Below the pieces are notes generated by a model. The model was not told the DNA's origin and ran no database searches. It worked only from the letters and a program-made list of their open reading frames with translations. Shown here piece after piece: positions 35,383 to 44,360 of a DNA stretch of 64,000 bases. Source of the stretch: Streptomyces sp. NBC_01268 (GTDB lineage Bacteria > Actinomycetota > Actinomycetes > Streptomycetales > Streptomycetaceae). Position 1 is the stretch's first letter. The number at the start of each line of letters is the position of its first letter. A program made the position numbers and the translations under genes. Where the stretch lies: assembly GCF_036240795.1 (NCBI RefSeq), contig NZ_CP108454.1:8368001-8432000 (forward strand), given 5' to 3'.

Positions 35383-36070
35383 TCAGCGTTGGGCCGGCAT
35401 CGCGGCCGTGGCGCGGTCAGGACGCGCTGCAGGACGGGGACAGGGATCGCCGGGTTGGTGACCGCCGTGGGTGCGGTGTCGCGGTCGTGCAGCAGATCGG
35501 CCAGGACGCGGGCTGGCAGCCGCACGTTGCGTATCGCGGCCGCTCGGACGTGGTCCACCGGGTCGTTCAGCAGCCGCACGGCTTCGGCCGGCGTCAGTCG
35601 GGGGTCCTCGGCGCGCGGCGACGTACCTCGGCATCTGGGTCACGCGAGAGACGAGCGACGTCGGCCGGCGTACTTGCTGGATCGTCCCGGGCCAGGCGCC
35701 GCATCCGGCCAGCGGGGTCGCCCGCGTAGCGCAGCAGGCCTGTGCGGGGGAACTTGGGGTGGCTGCGGGGGCGGTCGGGGTGGCTGAAGCTGCCGTCCCA
35801 CCAGCTCCAGACTTCCAGCAGCATCTCGGGCGGTGCGTCATCGCACGATTCGGCGAGAAACAGGCGGACTGTGCGGTCCTCGTCCCGTGCCAGACGTTTC
35901 ACGACGTCCGGTGGAAGATGCCGCGCACGGGCCACGCTTCGGCGGATGAGCGGATGGCACGACCCGGCGAGGCGGCGCATCGCATCGGTGTCCTCGTGCA
36001 GGCACTCGACCTCGCCATGGACGACCCTGCTGTACGGCTGTGCTCGCCTTGCAGAGCCGCTACCGGACAT
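35383..36070 (-). pseudogene. LRV/HEAT-like repeat protein with frameshifts
   Basis: The first frame (from ATG 36070) reads CHPLIRRSVARARHLPPDVV, LARDEDRTVRLFLAESCDD and ARDDPASTPADVARLSRDPD, a leucine-rich-repeat-variant pattern. Near 35610 one base is missing and the repeat continues in the next frame (AEDPRLTPAEAVRLLNDPVD, AAIRNVRLPARVLADLLHD). A second shift near 35400 leads to the likely true end DRATAAMPAQR at 35383. The N-terminus is probably also shortened. Confidence 0.6.
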
Positions 36071-36427
36071 CTCCCACTCTTGCGCGGCTTCGCTACTGCG
36101 TCGACTGACCGGGCGACGAGCGACGTCGAGATGCCCTTGTTGCTGGCCTGTGCCTCGCGCAGGCCCTTCACACAGGTGCCGGCGCCGACTGGCGGGGAGC
36201 GGCGTTCGCACCCTGCGCCATGCGAGCCCGATCGGGAGGCCTCGAGCCCTTCTGCTGCACAGGGACACGGAACTCCGCCGCCGAATGGTCGATCCGCCAA
36301 CGACCGCGCCCACCCCTTGGATGTACTGCCGGACGACCAACGCGACGCCTGGGCAGACCCTGTGACCTGCGTGAAGGCCCGGTGAATAAGATGATCATGG
36401 GCGGATGGGGGCGCTTAGCCTGCCCGA
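36071..36427. other. gene-free stretch
   Basis: Probably the decayed 5' part of the LRV protein on the minus strand plus the promoter region of the secreted lectin gene on the plus strand. No intact frame is supported. Confidence 0.3.
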
Positions 36428-38143
36428 ATGAACCCCATGCTCGGGCGAAGAAATCGCCTCGTCCAGTTCGCACTCGGCGCGGCCGTAGCCGCCTCGGTCC
36501 TGCTTCCCACCCAGCCCGCCCAGGCTGCGTCGGGTCTGGACCCGTTCACCGCGAACTTCAAGCTCACCCGCGTCGACGGGGACAAGACGGGCCTCATCGA
36601 CTCCGCCGAGGCCGCCGGCGTCGCCAAGGCGTCCGTCACCGACGTCCTGGGCACCCGCACCGGACGTCCGGGGCTGTGCCACGCCACCGGACTGAACGGC
36701 GCCCTCAAGCCCGACGGCTTCTGTTGGGACGACGAGGACGACCGGTCCAACTACGCCGACAGTGGCGGCGGCTGGATGCCGCAGGGCTTCGCGGGTTCGC
36801 ATGCCGCCACCGACGACGGGCTGTACGCGGGGCGCTCCCTCACCGCCACCGCCTGGTACCACGGCACGTGGGTCGCCGGCCGGAACCCGGAGACCGTCGA
36901 GGACTATGCGCGGGTCACGATCACGGAGTCGACCGGCGGCCAGGTCAAGTACGGGCACATCGCGCTCGTCGAGCCGGTCAACGGCAACTTCAAACCCCTC
37001 GCGTACACCTCGCACTCGGACGGCGTCGCCTGGTACGGCAACCGGCTGTTCGTCGCCAACGGCGCGGAACTCCAGGTCTTCGACCTGACGCGCATGTGGC
37101 GCATGAACGACACCACGAGCGCCCTCACCGGCCTGAATGCGGGCAAGTCCTCCGCCCGGTTCCACCTCTGGGCGATGCCGCTCGTCGCCCGCTACAGCAC
37201 CATCAGCACGGCCGCGGTCGACAACGTCTCCACCGCCTGGCTCAACAACAGCCCCCGCGCCTGCGGTCCGAGCGTCAACAACGAGCTGTGCCTGAGCAGC
37301 CTCAGCGTCGACCGCTCCGGCGCGACGCCGGCCCTTGTCTCGGTGGAGAACCGCGGCGGCGCGGGCGCCCGCATCGTCCGCTGGCCCCTGTCGGCCCTCG
37401 GCACCGGCCTGCCCACCACGGTGGCTTCCGAGCCCACGGGCTACTCCTCGCCCGTCTGGGGCATCCAGGGCACGGCCACGGACGGCACCAACTACTACAT
37501 GAGCGGCACCTGCCCGACGTACTGGCCGGGCGGCACCGATCTCTACTCCTGCATCCACGTGGCCAAGCCCGGCGAAGCGCCCCACGTCCTCACCCAGGCC
37601 CCACAGTTGACCCAGGGCCTCTCCTGGGACCCCCTCGCCAAGCGGCTCTGGGGCGCCAACGAGGCGCTCGTGGACTCCAGCGGACCGCGCAGGGTCGTGT
37701 TCAACATCGAGCCCGACGCCGGCAAGCCCGTCGACGGCTGGAGCTGGCTCACCAACTTCCACCAGGCCGGCTCCGTCTGCGCGACACCCCAGGGCAACGG
37801 CACCGCCAACGGCACGCCGATCACGGTGTGGACCTGCACGGGATCGGACGCCCAACGCTGGAAGTACGAGAACGGCCTGATCGTCCACAAGACGAGCGGC
37901 AAGTGCATCACCCCCGAGGCGAACGGCGCGAACACCGACGGCGCGCTCCTGACCCTGTGGACGTGCAACCCCTCGAGCGACGTCCAGCGGTTCGCCCCAT
38001 CGGCCGACGGCAGCGCAGTGAACGCCTACGGCAAGGCCATCACGCCGAAGGGCAACTCCTTCGGCAACGGCGTCTGGCTGACCCTGTGGACCCAGGGCAG
38101 CCCCACCCCTGACGTCCAGGACTGGGTGGTCAAGGGTTTCTAG
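36428..38143 (+). CDS. secreted protein with C-terminal ricin-type lectin domain
   Basis: A 571-aa protein. Signal peptide: RRNRLVQFALGAAVAASVLL, cleavage near AQAA. Residues about 40-430 are beta-rich with many Trp/Tyr/Gly turns (SHSDGVAWYGNRLFVANGAE, VWGIQGTATDGTNYYMSGTC, WDPLAKRLWGANEALVD), suggesting a beta-propeller. From about 450 a ricin beta-trefoil follows (GSVCATPQGNGTANGTPITV, CTGSDAQRWKYENG, SGKCITPEANG, DVQRFAPS). It probably binds extracellular polysaccharide. ATG 36428; downstream is a GC hairpin. Confidence 0.85.
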   Translation: MNPMLGRRNRLVQFALGAAVAASVLLPTQPAQAASGLDPFTANFKLTRVDGDKTGLIDSAEAAGVAKASVTDVLGTRTGRPGLCHATGLNGALKPDGFCWDDEDDRSNYADSGGGWMPQGFAGSHAATDDGLYAGRSLTATAWYHGTWVAGRNPETVEDYARVTITESTGGQVKYGHIALVEPVNGNFKPLAYTSHSDGVAWYGNRLFVANGAELQVFDLTRMWRMNDTTSALTGLNAGKSSARFHLWAMPLVARYSTISTAAVDNVSTAWLNNSPRACGPSVNNELCLSSLSVDRSGATPALVSVENRGGAGARIVRWPLSALGTGLPTTVASEPTGYSSPVWGIQGTATDGTNYYMSGTCPTYWPGGTDLYSCIHVAKPGEAPHVLTQAPQLTQGLSWDPLAKRLWGANEALVDSSGPRRVVFNIEPDAGKPVDGWSWLTNFHQAGSVCATPQGNGTANGTPITVWTCTGSDAQRWKYENGLIVHKTSGKCITPEANGANTDGALLTLWTCNPSSDVQRFAPSADGSAVNAYGKAITPKGNSFGNGVWLTLWTQGSPTPDVQDWVVKGF

Positions 38144-38209
38144 CCCCGCACCGGGGGCTTCCACACCCACCCACCCACCCACCCGCACCCGCTGCCCAGA
38201 CACCGACGA

Positions 38210-38237
38210 GGGGCCGGCCCCGCTCCGGGGCCGGCCC
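38210..38237 (+). terminator. GC hairpin after the lectin gene
   Basis: GGGGCCGGCCCCG and CGGGGCCGGCCC arms around CTC. Just upstream lies a simple (CCCA)n tract at about 38163-38182. Confidence 0.65.
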
Positions 38238-38353
38238 TGGCGTGCTCACGGGATAGGACGCGCAGGCTGAGAGGAGGCGGGACGAGGCCCGTACGGGTTC
38301 CTCCGCCGGTCGCCCCGAAGCGTCTGAAAACGCCCGTTGCGCCACCTAGTATC

Positions 38354-38566
38354 GGCGACACCACCGGCCCCTTCCGGATCTCCCTCGTCGGCTACTGGCT
38401 GGTCGGTCTGCCCGCGGGCTACCCGCTCGGCGTCACCGCCGACTGGGGCGTCCAGGGCGTCTGGACCGGCCAGACCATCGGCCTCGCGGCCACCGCCGCC
38501 CTCCTCCTGATCGCCCTCCTGCGCCGCGTCGGCCAGCTCCTCCGGGAGAAGACCGGCACTGGCAGG
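38354..38566 (+). pseudogene. C-terminal fragment of a MATE transporter
   Basis: The frame reads GDTTGPFRISLVGYWLVGLP, then DWGVQGVWTGQTIGLAATAA and LLLIALLRRVGQLL. This is the penultimate and last helix region of MATE-family multidrug exporters (the YWLVGLPxG and GVWxGxxxG motifs). No upstream part and no stop of its own are present; the frame runs directly into the FGE fragment. Confidence 0.65.
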
Positions 38567-38851
38567 GCGATTTCCCGGTGCCGAACACCGCCGCCGACGG
38601 CTACGCGGGCACCGCCCCGGTGAGGTCCTTCTGACCCAACGCTTCGGGCTCTACAACACCGTCGGCAACGTCTGGGAGTGGTGCGCGGACTGGTTCACAC
38701 CGGGTGAGGAGATCTCACGGGTGATGCGAGGCGGTTCGTACCTGTGGCACGACCCCTACTGCAACCGTTACCGGGTGCCGCGCGCAGCTCCAACACGCCC
38801 GACAGTTCGACCGGCAACATCGGGTTCCGGGTGGCCGCCCACCCCGCGTGA
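38567..38851 (+). pseudogene. C-terminal fragment of formylglycine-generating enzyme
   Basis: Three frames together give QGDFPVPNTAADGYAGTAPV, then FGLYNTVGNVWEWCADWF and MRGGSYLWHDPYCNRYRV, then SSNTPDSSTGNIGFRVAAHP with a stop. This is the FGE-sulfatase domain (NxxGNVWEWCxDWF and RGGSYLCHxSYCNRYR). One Cys of the active-site pair is replaced by Trp. Two frame changes and the missing N-terminus make it a remnant. Confidence 0.7.
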
Positions 38852-38931
38852 TCCCGTCCGGCACATGCTGGGAGAGGCCGTCCCGGGAGCGACGCTCCGG
38901 AACGGCCTCTCCGGCCTGTGGGCCGGAAGGT

Positions 38932-39270
38932 TCACTCCACCGTGACGTGGGCCAGGGCCCAGGAGGTGTGGTCGACGGACGTGCGCTTGTCGGCGTCCTC
39001 GACCACGAGGCGCAGGACGCGCACCCCGCTGACGTCCAGGTCGACACGGACCGGGCCAGTGGCCGCGGTCAGCGTGGGGGTGGACAGCAGCAGGCGGTCG
39101 TCGCCGTGGACCTTGGCGCGGATGGCACCGTTGCTGCTCCGCTTGGCGGAGGAGTCGTCGATGCCGACCAGAGAGGTGAACCGGACGGCAGCAGCGCCGA
39201 GGTGGTAGGCGATGTCGCTGGGCACGTGGACACCCAGGCCCTTGGGGTACGCCGTACCGCCGAAGGAGAG
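38932..39270 (-). pseudogene. NPCBM-domain fragment of a glycosidase
   Basis: Reads SFGGTAYPKGLGVHVPSDIA, then FTSLVGIDDSSAKRSSNGAI, DDRLLLSTPTLTAATGPVRV and VEDADKRTSVDHTSWALAHV. This is the NEW2/NPCBM carbohydrate-binding module found at the C-terminus of GH27/GH97-type glycosidases. The catalytic domain is absent. Confidence 0.65.
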
Positions 39271-39276
39271 ATCCGA

Positions 39277-39474
39277 TCAGCCGATGGTGAAGCGCTGGTT
39301 CTGGGCGCCTCGGTCACAGCTCGCAGTGCGGTAGCAGCCGTTGTCCTGCTGGCAGAGGCAGCGGCCCGTGCCGACGCTTTGGAGCATGACGGCGCTGCGG
39401 GCGGCGGGATGGACGGTGCACCACTTCTTCCCAGCGGTCTTCAGAGGTACCTCCCCAGGAGCCACGAACACCAC
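39277..39474 (-). CDS. short Cys-rich open frame, doubtful
   Basis: A 65-aa frame with many cysteines (GTGRCLCQQDNGCYRTASCD, RGAQNQRFTIG at the end) that resembles one repeat of a ricin-like trefoil (QNQRFTI). It lies directly upstream of the NPCBM fragment on the same strand, so both may derive from one multidomain glycosidase. It has no signal peptide and no good ribosome site. Confidence 0.3.
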   Translation of the reverse strand: MVFVAPGEVPLKTAGKKWCTVHPAARSAVMLQSVGTGRCLCQQDNGCYRTASCDRGAQNQRFTIG

Positions 39475-39944
39475 CGCCTACGCCTAAGGAATGGTGAGCA
39501 ACCCTCATCGAGACGCTCATGCCGGTCGATCCGGTCCGGGGACGGCGCCGGCCGATCATCCACGCAGGCCTGACTCCATCGCGTGGCAATACCGCACCAA
39601 CTCGCCCTTGCGGGACGTCCCCGAGGCTCGGACCGTCCCGGCTCCTCCAGGTAGCCGCGTACCACGGGAGTTCGGGGTGATCGGGGCGGCCGACGCGGTT
39701 CGTCTTTTCGCGGCAGCCCGATCGCACCCGGCCGAGGCGGTGGGCCCCACTCATGGCGGCGCGAGTCCTTCCAGTGGTGACGGGCGCGCAGCGCCTGGGC
39801 GTGGGGTCGCTGCTCCGGTGCGGTGACGGGGCTGTGTGCGTTGGGCGTGTCGGGGGGACCAGGCGGCCTCCCTCCATTTCGCTGTGACGGCCGCAGCGTC
39901 GGCCCTGGACCGAACCACGACCGCCCCAGCGAAATGGACATGGT
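39475..39944. other. gene-free stretch upstream of amidase gene
   Basis: Only low-complexity Arg/Pro-rich frames are seen. The promoter for the amidase gene is expected near its 3' end. Confidence 0.35.
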
Positions 39945-41843
39945 GTGACCAGAAGACACGGGCGTCACGACCGCCTGAGGTACAGCGCTGCTGGAGTGGC
40001 GGTAGCCCTCATCTGGGGATGCGCCACCGCTGGGAACGCCCAGCCCTCCGATGCCGCACCCGGCGGCTTCGAGCGGGCGGCCGAGCAGGCGGCGGCAGAG
40101 TTCGGTGTGCCGAAGGAAGTACTCCTCGGCGTCAGCTACGAGTCCTCGTGGTGGGAGGCCAACGACGGCCGCCCCAGCACCAAGGGCGGCTATGGGCCCA
40201 TGCACCTGACGGACACGACGTCCGGGGGAACGTACGACCATCGCCCAGGCGAGGGGCCCGTAGACGCCACGGGCACCGACGACCCGTCCGAGCACACGTT
40301 GCAGGCTGCCGCCGCGATGATCGGCGTCTCGTCCTCGACTCTCAAGCGGGACGAGCTGCAGAACCTTCGAGGCGGCGCCGCTCTGCTCGCCTCGTACCAA
40401 CGTCAGGTCACCAGCGAGATGTCACCCGACCCCGGCAGCTGGTACGGGGCCGTGGCGCGCTACAGCCAGGCCGCCGACACCGCGGATGCGGAACGGTTCG
40501 CCGATGGCGTGTTCGCAGTGATCCGCTCCGGCAAGCAGAAGGTGCGCAAGGACGGCCAGAGGATTTCCTTGACGAAGTCGCCGTCCGCCCGTCCGGCGAG
40601 GTCGCAGCTCGCGTCCCTGGGGCTGCGGACGTCGGCCGCGGCAGCGGTGCCGGAGTGCCCCGCCGAGCTGAAATGCCGGTTCGTGCCCGCTGCCGCCTCG
40701 AACTACCAGGTCTCCACACGGGACTCGAACGGCATGGACGTCGACTTCATCGTCATCCATGACCTCGAAGGGTCCTACGACGGGGGGATCAGCTGGTTCC
40801 AGGACCCCGTCAGCGGGGTTTCCGCGCATTACGTGATGAAGGCCGACGGCAGTGCGGCAACGCAGATGGTCGCCACCAAGGACATCGCTTTCCATGCCGG
40901 GAACTACTGGATGAACCTGCACGGCATCGGCATCGAGATGGAGGGGTACGCCGCCCAGGGGCCCACCTGGTTCACTCCGGCCCAGTACAAGGCGACTGCC
41001 GCGCTGGTGGCCTACCTGGCACGACGCTTCGACGTGCCGCTGGACCGCCGGCACATCATCGGCCACGACAACGTCCTTCCGCCCAGGCCTGCCCGCGCGC
41101 CGGACGCGCACTGGGACCCCGGCCCGTACTGGGACTGGGAGAGATTCATGGCTCTCCTCGACGCCGATCAGCGTCACGAGCGCGAGGCCGGGGGAGGGGA
41201 GCAGGGCAGGAACGTCGGCGTCGGACAGGCGGTCATGATCGCCCCGACGTTCGGCAAGAACGCGCAGACGGTGACCGTGTGTTCCCCGACGTGCCGGTCC
41301 TGGACACAGCCTTCGAACCTTCTCTACGTGCATACGGAGCCCCGCGCCGACGCTCCGCTCGTCTCCGACCTCGCCCTCCGCCCGGACGGGTCGGCGGGAA
41401 GCGACCGCATCGACGACTGGGGGTCCACCGTGGTGTGGGGGCAGGAGTTCGTCGTCGCCGACATGCGAGGGGACTGGACGGCCATCTGGTTCGGTGGGCA
41501 GAAGGGATGGATCCACAACCCCGCGGGGGTGAACACCCGCCCCGCCCCGAACGCGCGGATCGTCCGTCCCGCGAGCGGGGCGAAGGTCTCGGTCTACACG
41601 ACGGCCTACCCTCGAACGGACGAGTACCCCCGGGGGCTGCCGGCGTCGGCACAGACGCGGTTCGACATGTACGGGTTTCCCCCGGGGCAGAGCTACGTGG
41701 CCACTCGCACACCGCTCGGCGCCGACGACTTCTTCCCCGCCACACCCACGCGCCCGGAGGTCGTGGTCACCGGCGGCCAGAGGTACGACGTGATCCAGTA
41801 CAACCGGCGCCTGGCTACGGTGAACACCGCGGAGACAGGATGA
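39945..41843 (+). CDS. secreted N-acetylmuramoyl-L-alanine amidase, multidomain
   Basis: A 632-aa exported protein; the signal region is RLRYSAAGVAVALIWGCATA. Residues about 40-185 resemble a lytic-transglycosylase-like helper domain (EVLLGVSYESSWWEANDGRP, ARYSQAADTADAERFADGVF). Residues about 265-405 are an Amidase_2/PGRP domain with zinc His in FIVIHDLEGSYDGG, SAHYVMKADG, IAFHAGNYWMNLHGIGIEME and IIGHDNVLPP. The C-terminal part has SH3-like segments (GDWTAIWFGGQKGWIHNPAG). It probably cuts cell-wall peptide cross-links. Start GTG 39945. Confidence 0.88.
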   Translation: MTRRHGRHDRLRYSAAGVAVALIWGCATAGNAQPSDAAPGGFERAAEQAAAEFGVPKEVLLGVSYESSWWEANDGRPSTKGGYGPMHLTDTTSGGTYDHRPGEGPVDATGTDDPSEHTLQAAAAMIGVSSSTLKRDELQNLRGGAALLASYQRQVTSEMSPDPGSWYGAVARYSQAADTADAERFADGVFAVIRSGKQKVRKDGQRISLTKSPSARPARSQLASLGLRTSAAAAVPECPAELKCRFVPAAASNYQVSTRDSNGMDVDFIVIHDLEGSYDGGISWFQDPVSGVSAHYVMKADGSAATQMVATKDIAFHAGNYWMNLHGIGIEMEGYAAQGPTWFTPAQYKATAALVAYLARRFDVPLDRRHIIGHDNVLPPRPARAPDAHWDPGPYWDWERFMALLDADQRHEREAGGGEQGRNVGVGQAVMIAPTFGKNAQTVTVCSPTCRSWTQPSNLLYVHTEPRADAPLVSDLALRPDGSAGSDRIDDWGSTVVWGQEFVVADMRGDWTAIWFGGQKGWIHNPAGVNTRPAPNARIVRPASGAKVSVYTTAYPRTDEYPRGLPASAQTRFDMYGFPPGQSYVATRTPLGADDFFPATPTRPEVVVTGGQRYDVIQYNRRLATVNTAETG

Positions 41844-41867
41844 CGGCCCTGGGCCGGCTGTCTTGAT

Positions 41868-42215
41868 CACGAGCGCTGTGACGGCGCCGGGTCTTGACCA
41901 TGGCGAAGACCTCCGGCGCGGTGGGGGTGTCGAGACTCCGCACCACGCACGGAGGGAGGCAGGTGGCGAGGCCGAGAAAGGCTTCGTGGATGTCGTCGCG
42001 TCGTTCCCAGCGGATGCGTAGGCGCCGAAAGCCGTGCAGCCAGGCGATCGTCCGCTCGACGACCCACCGGTGCACTCCGAGGCCGGAGCCGTGCGGGACG
42101 CCACCGCGGGCGATGACCGGTTTGATGCCCTGGGCCCAGACCAGTCGGCGGTACGTGTCGTGGGCGTAGCCACGGTCGCCCAGCAGCAGGTCAGGGCGTC
42201 GCCGTGGCCGGCCGA
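41868..42215 (-). mobile_element. IS5-type transposase C-terminal fragment
   Basis: Reads PDLLLGDRGYAHDTYRRLVW, GSGLGVHRWVVERTIAWLHG and FRRLRIRWERRDDIHEAFLG, the C-terminal half of an IS5/IS112-like transposase (VVERTxAWLxxFRRL with the DDE Glu). At its 5' edge the reading is interrupted near 42215-42230, where radical SAM coding sequence begins in another frame. The insertion or later rearrangement thus cut the radical SAM gene. Confidence 0.75.
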
Positions 42216-42227
42216 CCAGGCCGGCCA

Positions 42228-42666
42228 CGGACGGGACCCTTCGCGTCCCCGTCCAGAGACACACCAGTCTGCAGCCCCGGGTACTCGGACTCGAAGAGGT
42301 CCAGCCACGCGCCGTCCAGCAGAACGCCGTTCGTCCGCATCGAGACGCGGACCACCGTCGGCTGGGCAGCAAGGTCGCGCAGGATCTCGGCGATGTACTC
42401 GCGGCCCGCGGTCAGCGGCTCGCCGCCGTGCAGCTCGATCGCGAGCCGGCGGCCCGGGAAGATCGCGACGAGCCGGCGCACGGCCCGGCGTCGATCCGCG
42501 CTCCTCCCGGAGCCTCCTTGCGCTTCTCGTAGCAGTACAGGCAGTCGATGTCGCAGGTCTCCCCACGCACCTTCAAGATCACCGCGACGGCAGCCTCGCC
42601 GTCGTCGGTCTCGAGGCCGCGGTACAGCTCGTCGATCGGGCTGTACCGGCTGGGCGGGCTGCGCAT
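42228..42666 (-). pseudogene. radical SAM/SPASM maturase fragment, cut by IS
   Basis: ATG 42666 opens MRSPPSRYSPIDELYRGLET, then VAVILKVRGETCDIDCLYCY. The CDIDCLYC (CxxxCxxC) iron-sulfur motif is intact. After a frame change near 42480 the gene continues RRLAIELHGGEPLTAGREYI, VVRVSMRTNGVLLDGAWLDL and ESEYPGLQTGVSLDGDAKG, and stops at the IS fragment. This is the N-terminal half of a peptide-modifying radical SAM enzyme of the type found with RiPP precursors. The SPASM domain and precursor are missing. Confidence 0.75.
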
Positions 42667-43080
42667 CGGCTGCCTCCCTGCACGGGTCGCCGCCGAGCAC
42701 GGCTACCCGCGGCCGAACGCCTCCGCGCAGTCCTTCCCGTTCGCGCCGACCGACGTGCGCTACGTCAGGGTCACCGGGACGAAGCTGCGCCAGGACCCGC
42801 GCGGCAACTTCCACCTCCAACTGGCCGAGATCGAGGCCGCCGGCGAGGAACTGGCCGCCAACCGGCCGGTGAGCACGTCGAGTTCGATCGAGGGCTCGGG
42901 CTGGAAGCGCACCGCCGCACCGTCGCCGACGAGCACGGCTACGCGAGGCCCGGCGCCGCCGCCCGGACCTTCTCGTTCGCGCATACCAAGGCCCGCTACG
43001 TGAAGATCACCGGCACCAGGCTGGGTGCCGACCAGTTCGGCGACCACTACCTGCAGCTCGGCGAGATCGGCGTCAGCTGA
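42667..43080 (+). pseudogene. two discoidin-like domains from a lost glycosidase
   Basis: The first module reads AEHGYPRPNASAQSFPFAPT, then DVRYVRVTGTKLRQDPRGNF and HLQLAEIEAAGEEL. After a frame change near 42900 the second reads DEHGYARPGAAARTFSFAHT, KARYVKITGTRLGADQFGDH and YLQLGEIGVS with a stop. Both are the C-terminal part of F5/8 type C (discoidin, CBM32-like) domains, and their similarity shows an old internal duplication. The catalytic domain is gone. Confidence 0.6.
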
Positions 43081-43102
43081 CGACACCGGATCCCGCCATG
43101 GT

Positions 43103-43129
43103 CCGGGCCCGGCTCTCCGCCGGGCCCGG
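43103..43129. terminator. GC hairpin
   Basis: Arms CCGGGCCCGG and CCGGGCCCGG (self-complementary) around CTCTCCG. It lies between the discoidin remnant (plus) and the cupin gene (minus), which end toward each other. Confidence 0.65.
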
Positions 43130-43180
43130 GCCGTGCCCTCCGGGCCGCGTGCGGCTTGATCCCCCCGAAGGCGCCGTGTG

Positions 43181-43639
43181 TCACTCCTCGTACCGAATGC
43201 CGTGGGGAGCGGCGATGAGGTTGAGTGCGGCAGGGGTGAAGGAGCCGTCGGGGCCGGTGGCGGGGCCTGCTTCGGTGAGGTCTTCCAGGTAGCACTCCCA
43301 GCCACCGGGTGAGGAGACCTGCAGGACGCGGGGCGGTATGTCGGTGACACGGCTGAGCGCGTGCGGAACTCCCTTGGGCAGAAGGACGAATGACCCGGCG
43401 GGGACGGTGAGGTCTTCGCCGTCGAAGTGCACGCCGAGCTCGCCCTCCAGGACGTAGATCATCTCGTCCGCCCGGTGATGGGTGTGCCGTGGAATGTCGC
43501 GGACCAGGGTGACCTCCAGCAGCGACAGGCGGCCTTCGGTGTCCTCGGTGCGCGCCTTGACCTGGAAGGGCGGGGGCAGGGCCACGCGGCCGGGCCTGCG
43601 CTCGCCGGGCAGCAGCTTGATGAATCGCTCGTGCGACAT
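43181..43639 (-). CDS. cupin-domain protein
   Basis: A 152-aa single-domain cupin. Metal-binding residues are in RDIPRHTHHRADEMIYVLEG (HxH, Glu) and LLPKGVPHALSRV (second-motif His). The C-terminal tail ends NLIAAPHGIRYEE. The function cannot be inferred beyond small-molecule binding or dioxygenase/isomerase chemistry. It lies 50 bases after the marR-like gene on the same strand, so the two are probably one operon under that regulator. Confidence 0.85.
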   Translation of the reverse strand: MSHERFIKLLPGERRPGRVALPPPFQVKARTEDTEGRLSLLEVTLVRDIPRHTHHRADEMIYVLEGELGVHFDGEDLTVPAGSFVLLPKGVPHALSRVTDIPPRVLQVSSPGGWECYLEDLTEAGPATGPDGSFTPAALNLIAAPHGIRYEE

Positions 43640-43689
43640 GACGGTTCCCGTCTCTCGGTGTCAGGGAGATGTGTGTGCCGGGTGGTGGT

Positions 43690-44163
43690 TCATCGGTCGG
43701 GGTCGGCGGCCTGCAGGACGTCGGCCAGTCGCGTCAGGGCGGCCACGACCTGCTCACGGTCTTCGCCAAGGCCGGCCAGCAGCTCGGCCTCGCGCTCCAG
43801 TAGCCGGGGGAAGAGCGTGTCGATGGCCTGCTCGCCCGCCTCGGTGATGACGACCTCCACCGACCTGCGGTCCGCCGCGCTGGGAGTGCGCCGGATGTAG
43901 CCGCGCTCCTCCAGGCGGGCCAGGCTCTTGCTCACCGCCACCCGGGAGATCCCCAGATGCGCGGCCAATCGGCGGGCGATGACCGGCCCGGACGCGTGCC
44001 GCAAGGGGATGAGCAGATCCAGCTCCGGCGCCGTCACCGGCGCCGCCTCGTGCAGCGGACGCAACGCCCGCTCATGCAGCAGGTGCACCCGCCGGATCAG
44101 CGCGATCACCTCCATCGGGGAGGTGTCCATGCCCGGATGCTGCGACATCCACCGCGCCCGCAT
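43690..44163 (-). CDS. MarR-family regulator
   Basis: About 157 aa from ATG 44163 (preceded by AGAGGA); frames open further upstream to a TTG at 44190. Winged helix: ASGPVIARRLAAHLGISRVA then VSKSLARLEERGYIRRTPSA and the wing DRRSVEVVITEAGEQ. MarR dimers sense small phenolic or oxidant ligands and bind palindromes; one lies just upstream. It probably represses itself and the cupin gene. Confidence 0.9.
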   Translation of the reverse strand: MRARWMSQHPGMDTSPMEVIALIRRVHLLHERALRPLHEAAPVTAPELDLLIPLRHASGPVIARRLAAHLGISRVAVSKSLARLEERGYIRRTPSAADRRSVEVVITEAGEQAIDTLFPRLLEREAELLAGLGEDREQVVAALTRLADVLQAADPDR

Positions 44164-44188
44164 GTCCTCTACGGAAGGAAGCACACCC

Positions 44189-44218
44189 AACCAATCGTTA
44201 ACCAGTGAACAATTGGTT
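44189..44218. promoter_or_regulatory. MarR-type operator palindrome
   Basis: AACCAAT and ATTGGTT half-sites flank an inner GTTAAC..GTGAAC dyad. The site is unusually AT-rich for this genome and sits directly upstream of the marR-like start, a classic place for autoregulation. Its sequence resembles known MarR boxes with TTAAC/GTTAA elements. Confidence 0.6.
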
Positions 44219-44360
44219 TCACTATAGTCGCCGGGGACGGCGATCGCGGACCGGGGTGCGGCCTCCTCGCCGGGCCCTTGAAACTCGCTTCGCCGCCAGC
44301 TTCGCAGGAGCGATGATCTCCTCGAAGGCTCCTCGAAGGCTCGATGAAGGGCAGGTGATC

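Noticed and set aside
38163..38182. (CCCA)n tandem repeat as a CRISPR or regulatory array
   Set aside because: A simple 4-base tract only; no spacers or larger unit.
40422..42566. 714-aa minus-strand frame
   Set aside because: A chance joining of the amidase antisense frame with IS5 sequence.
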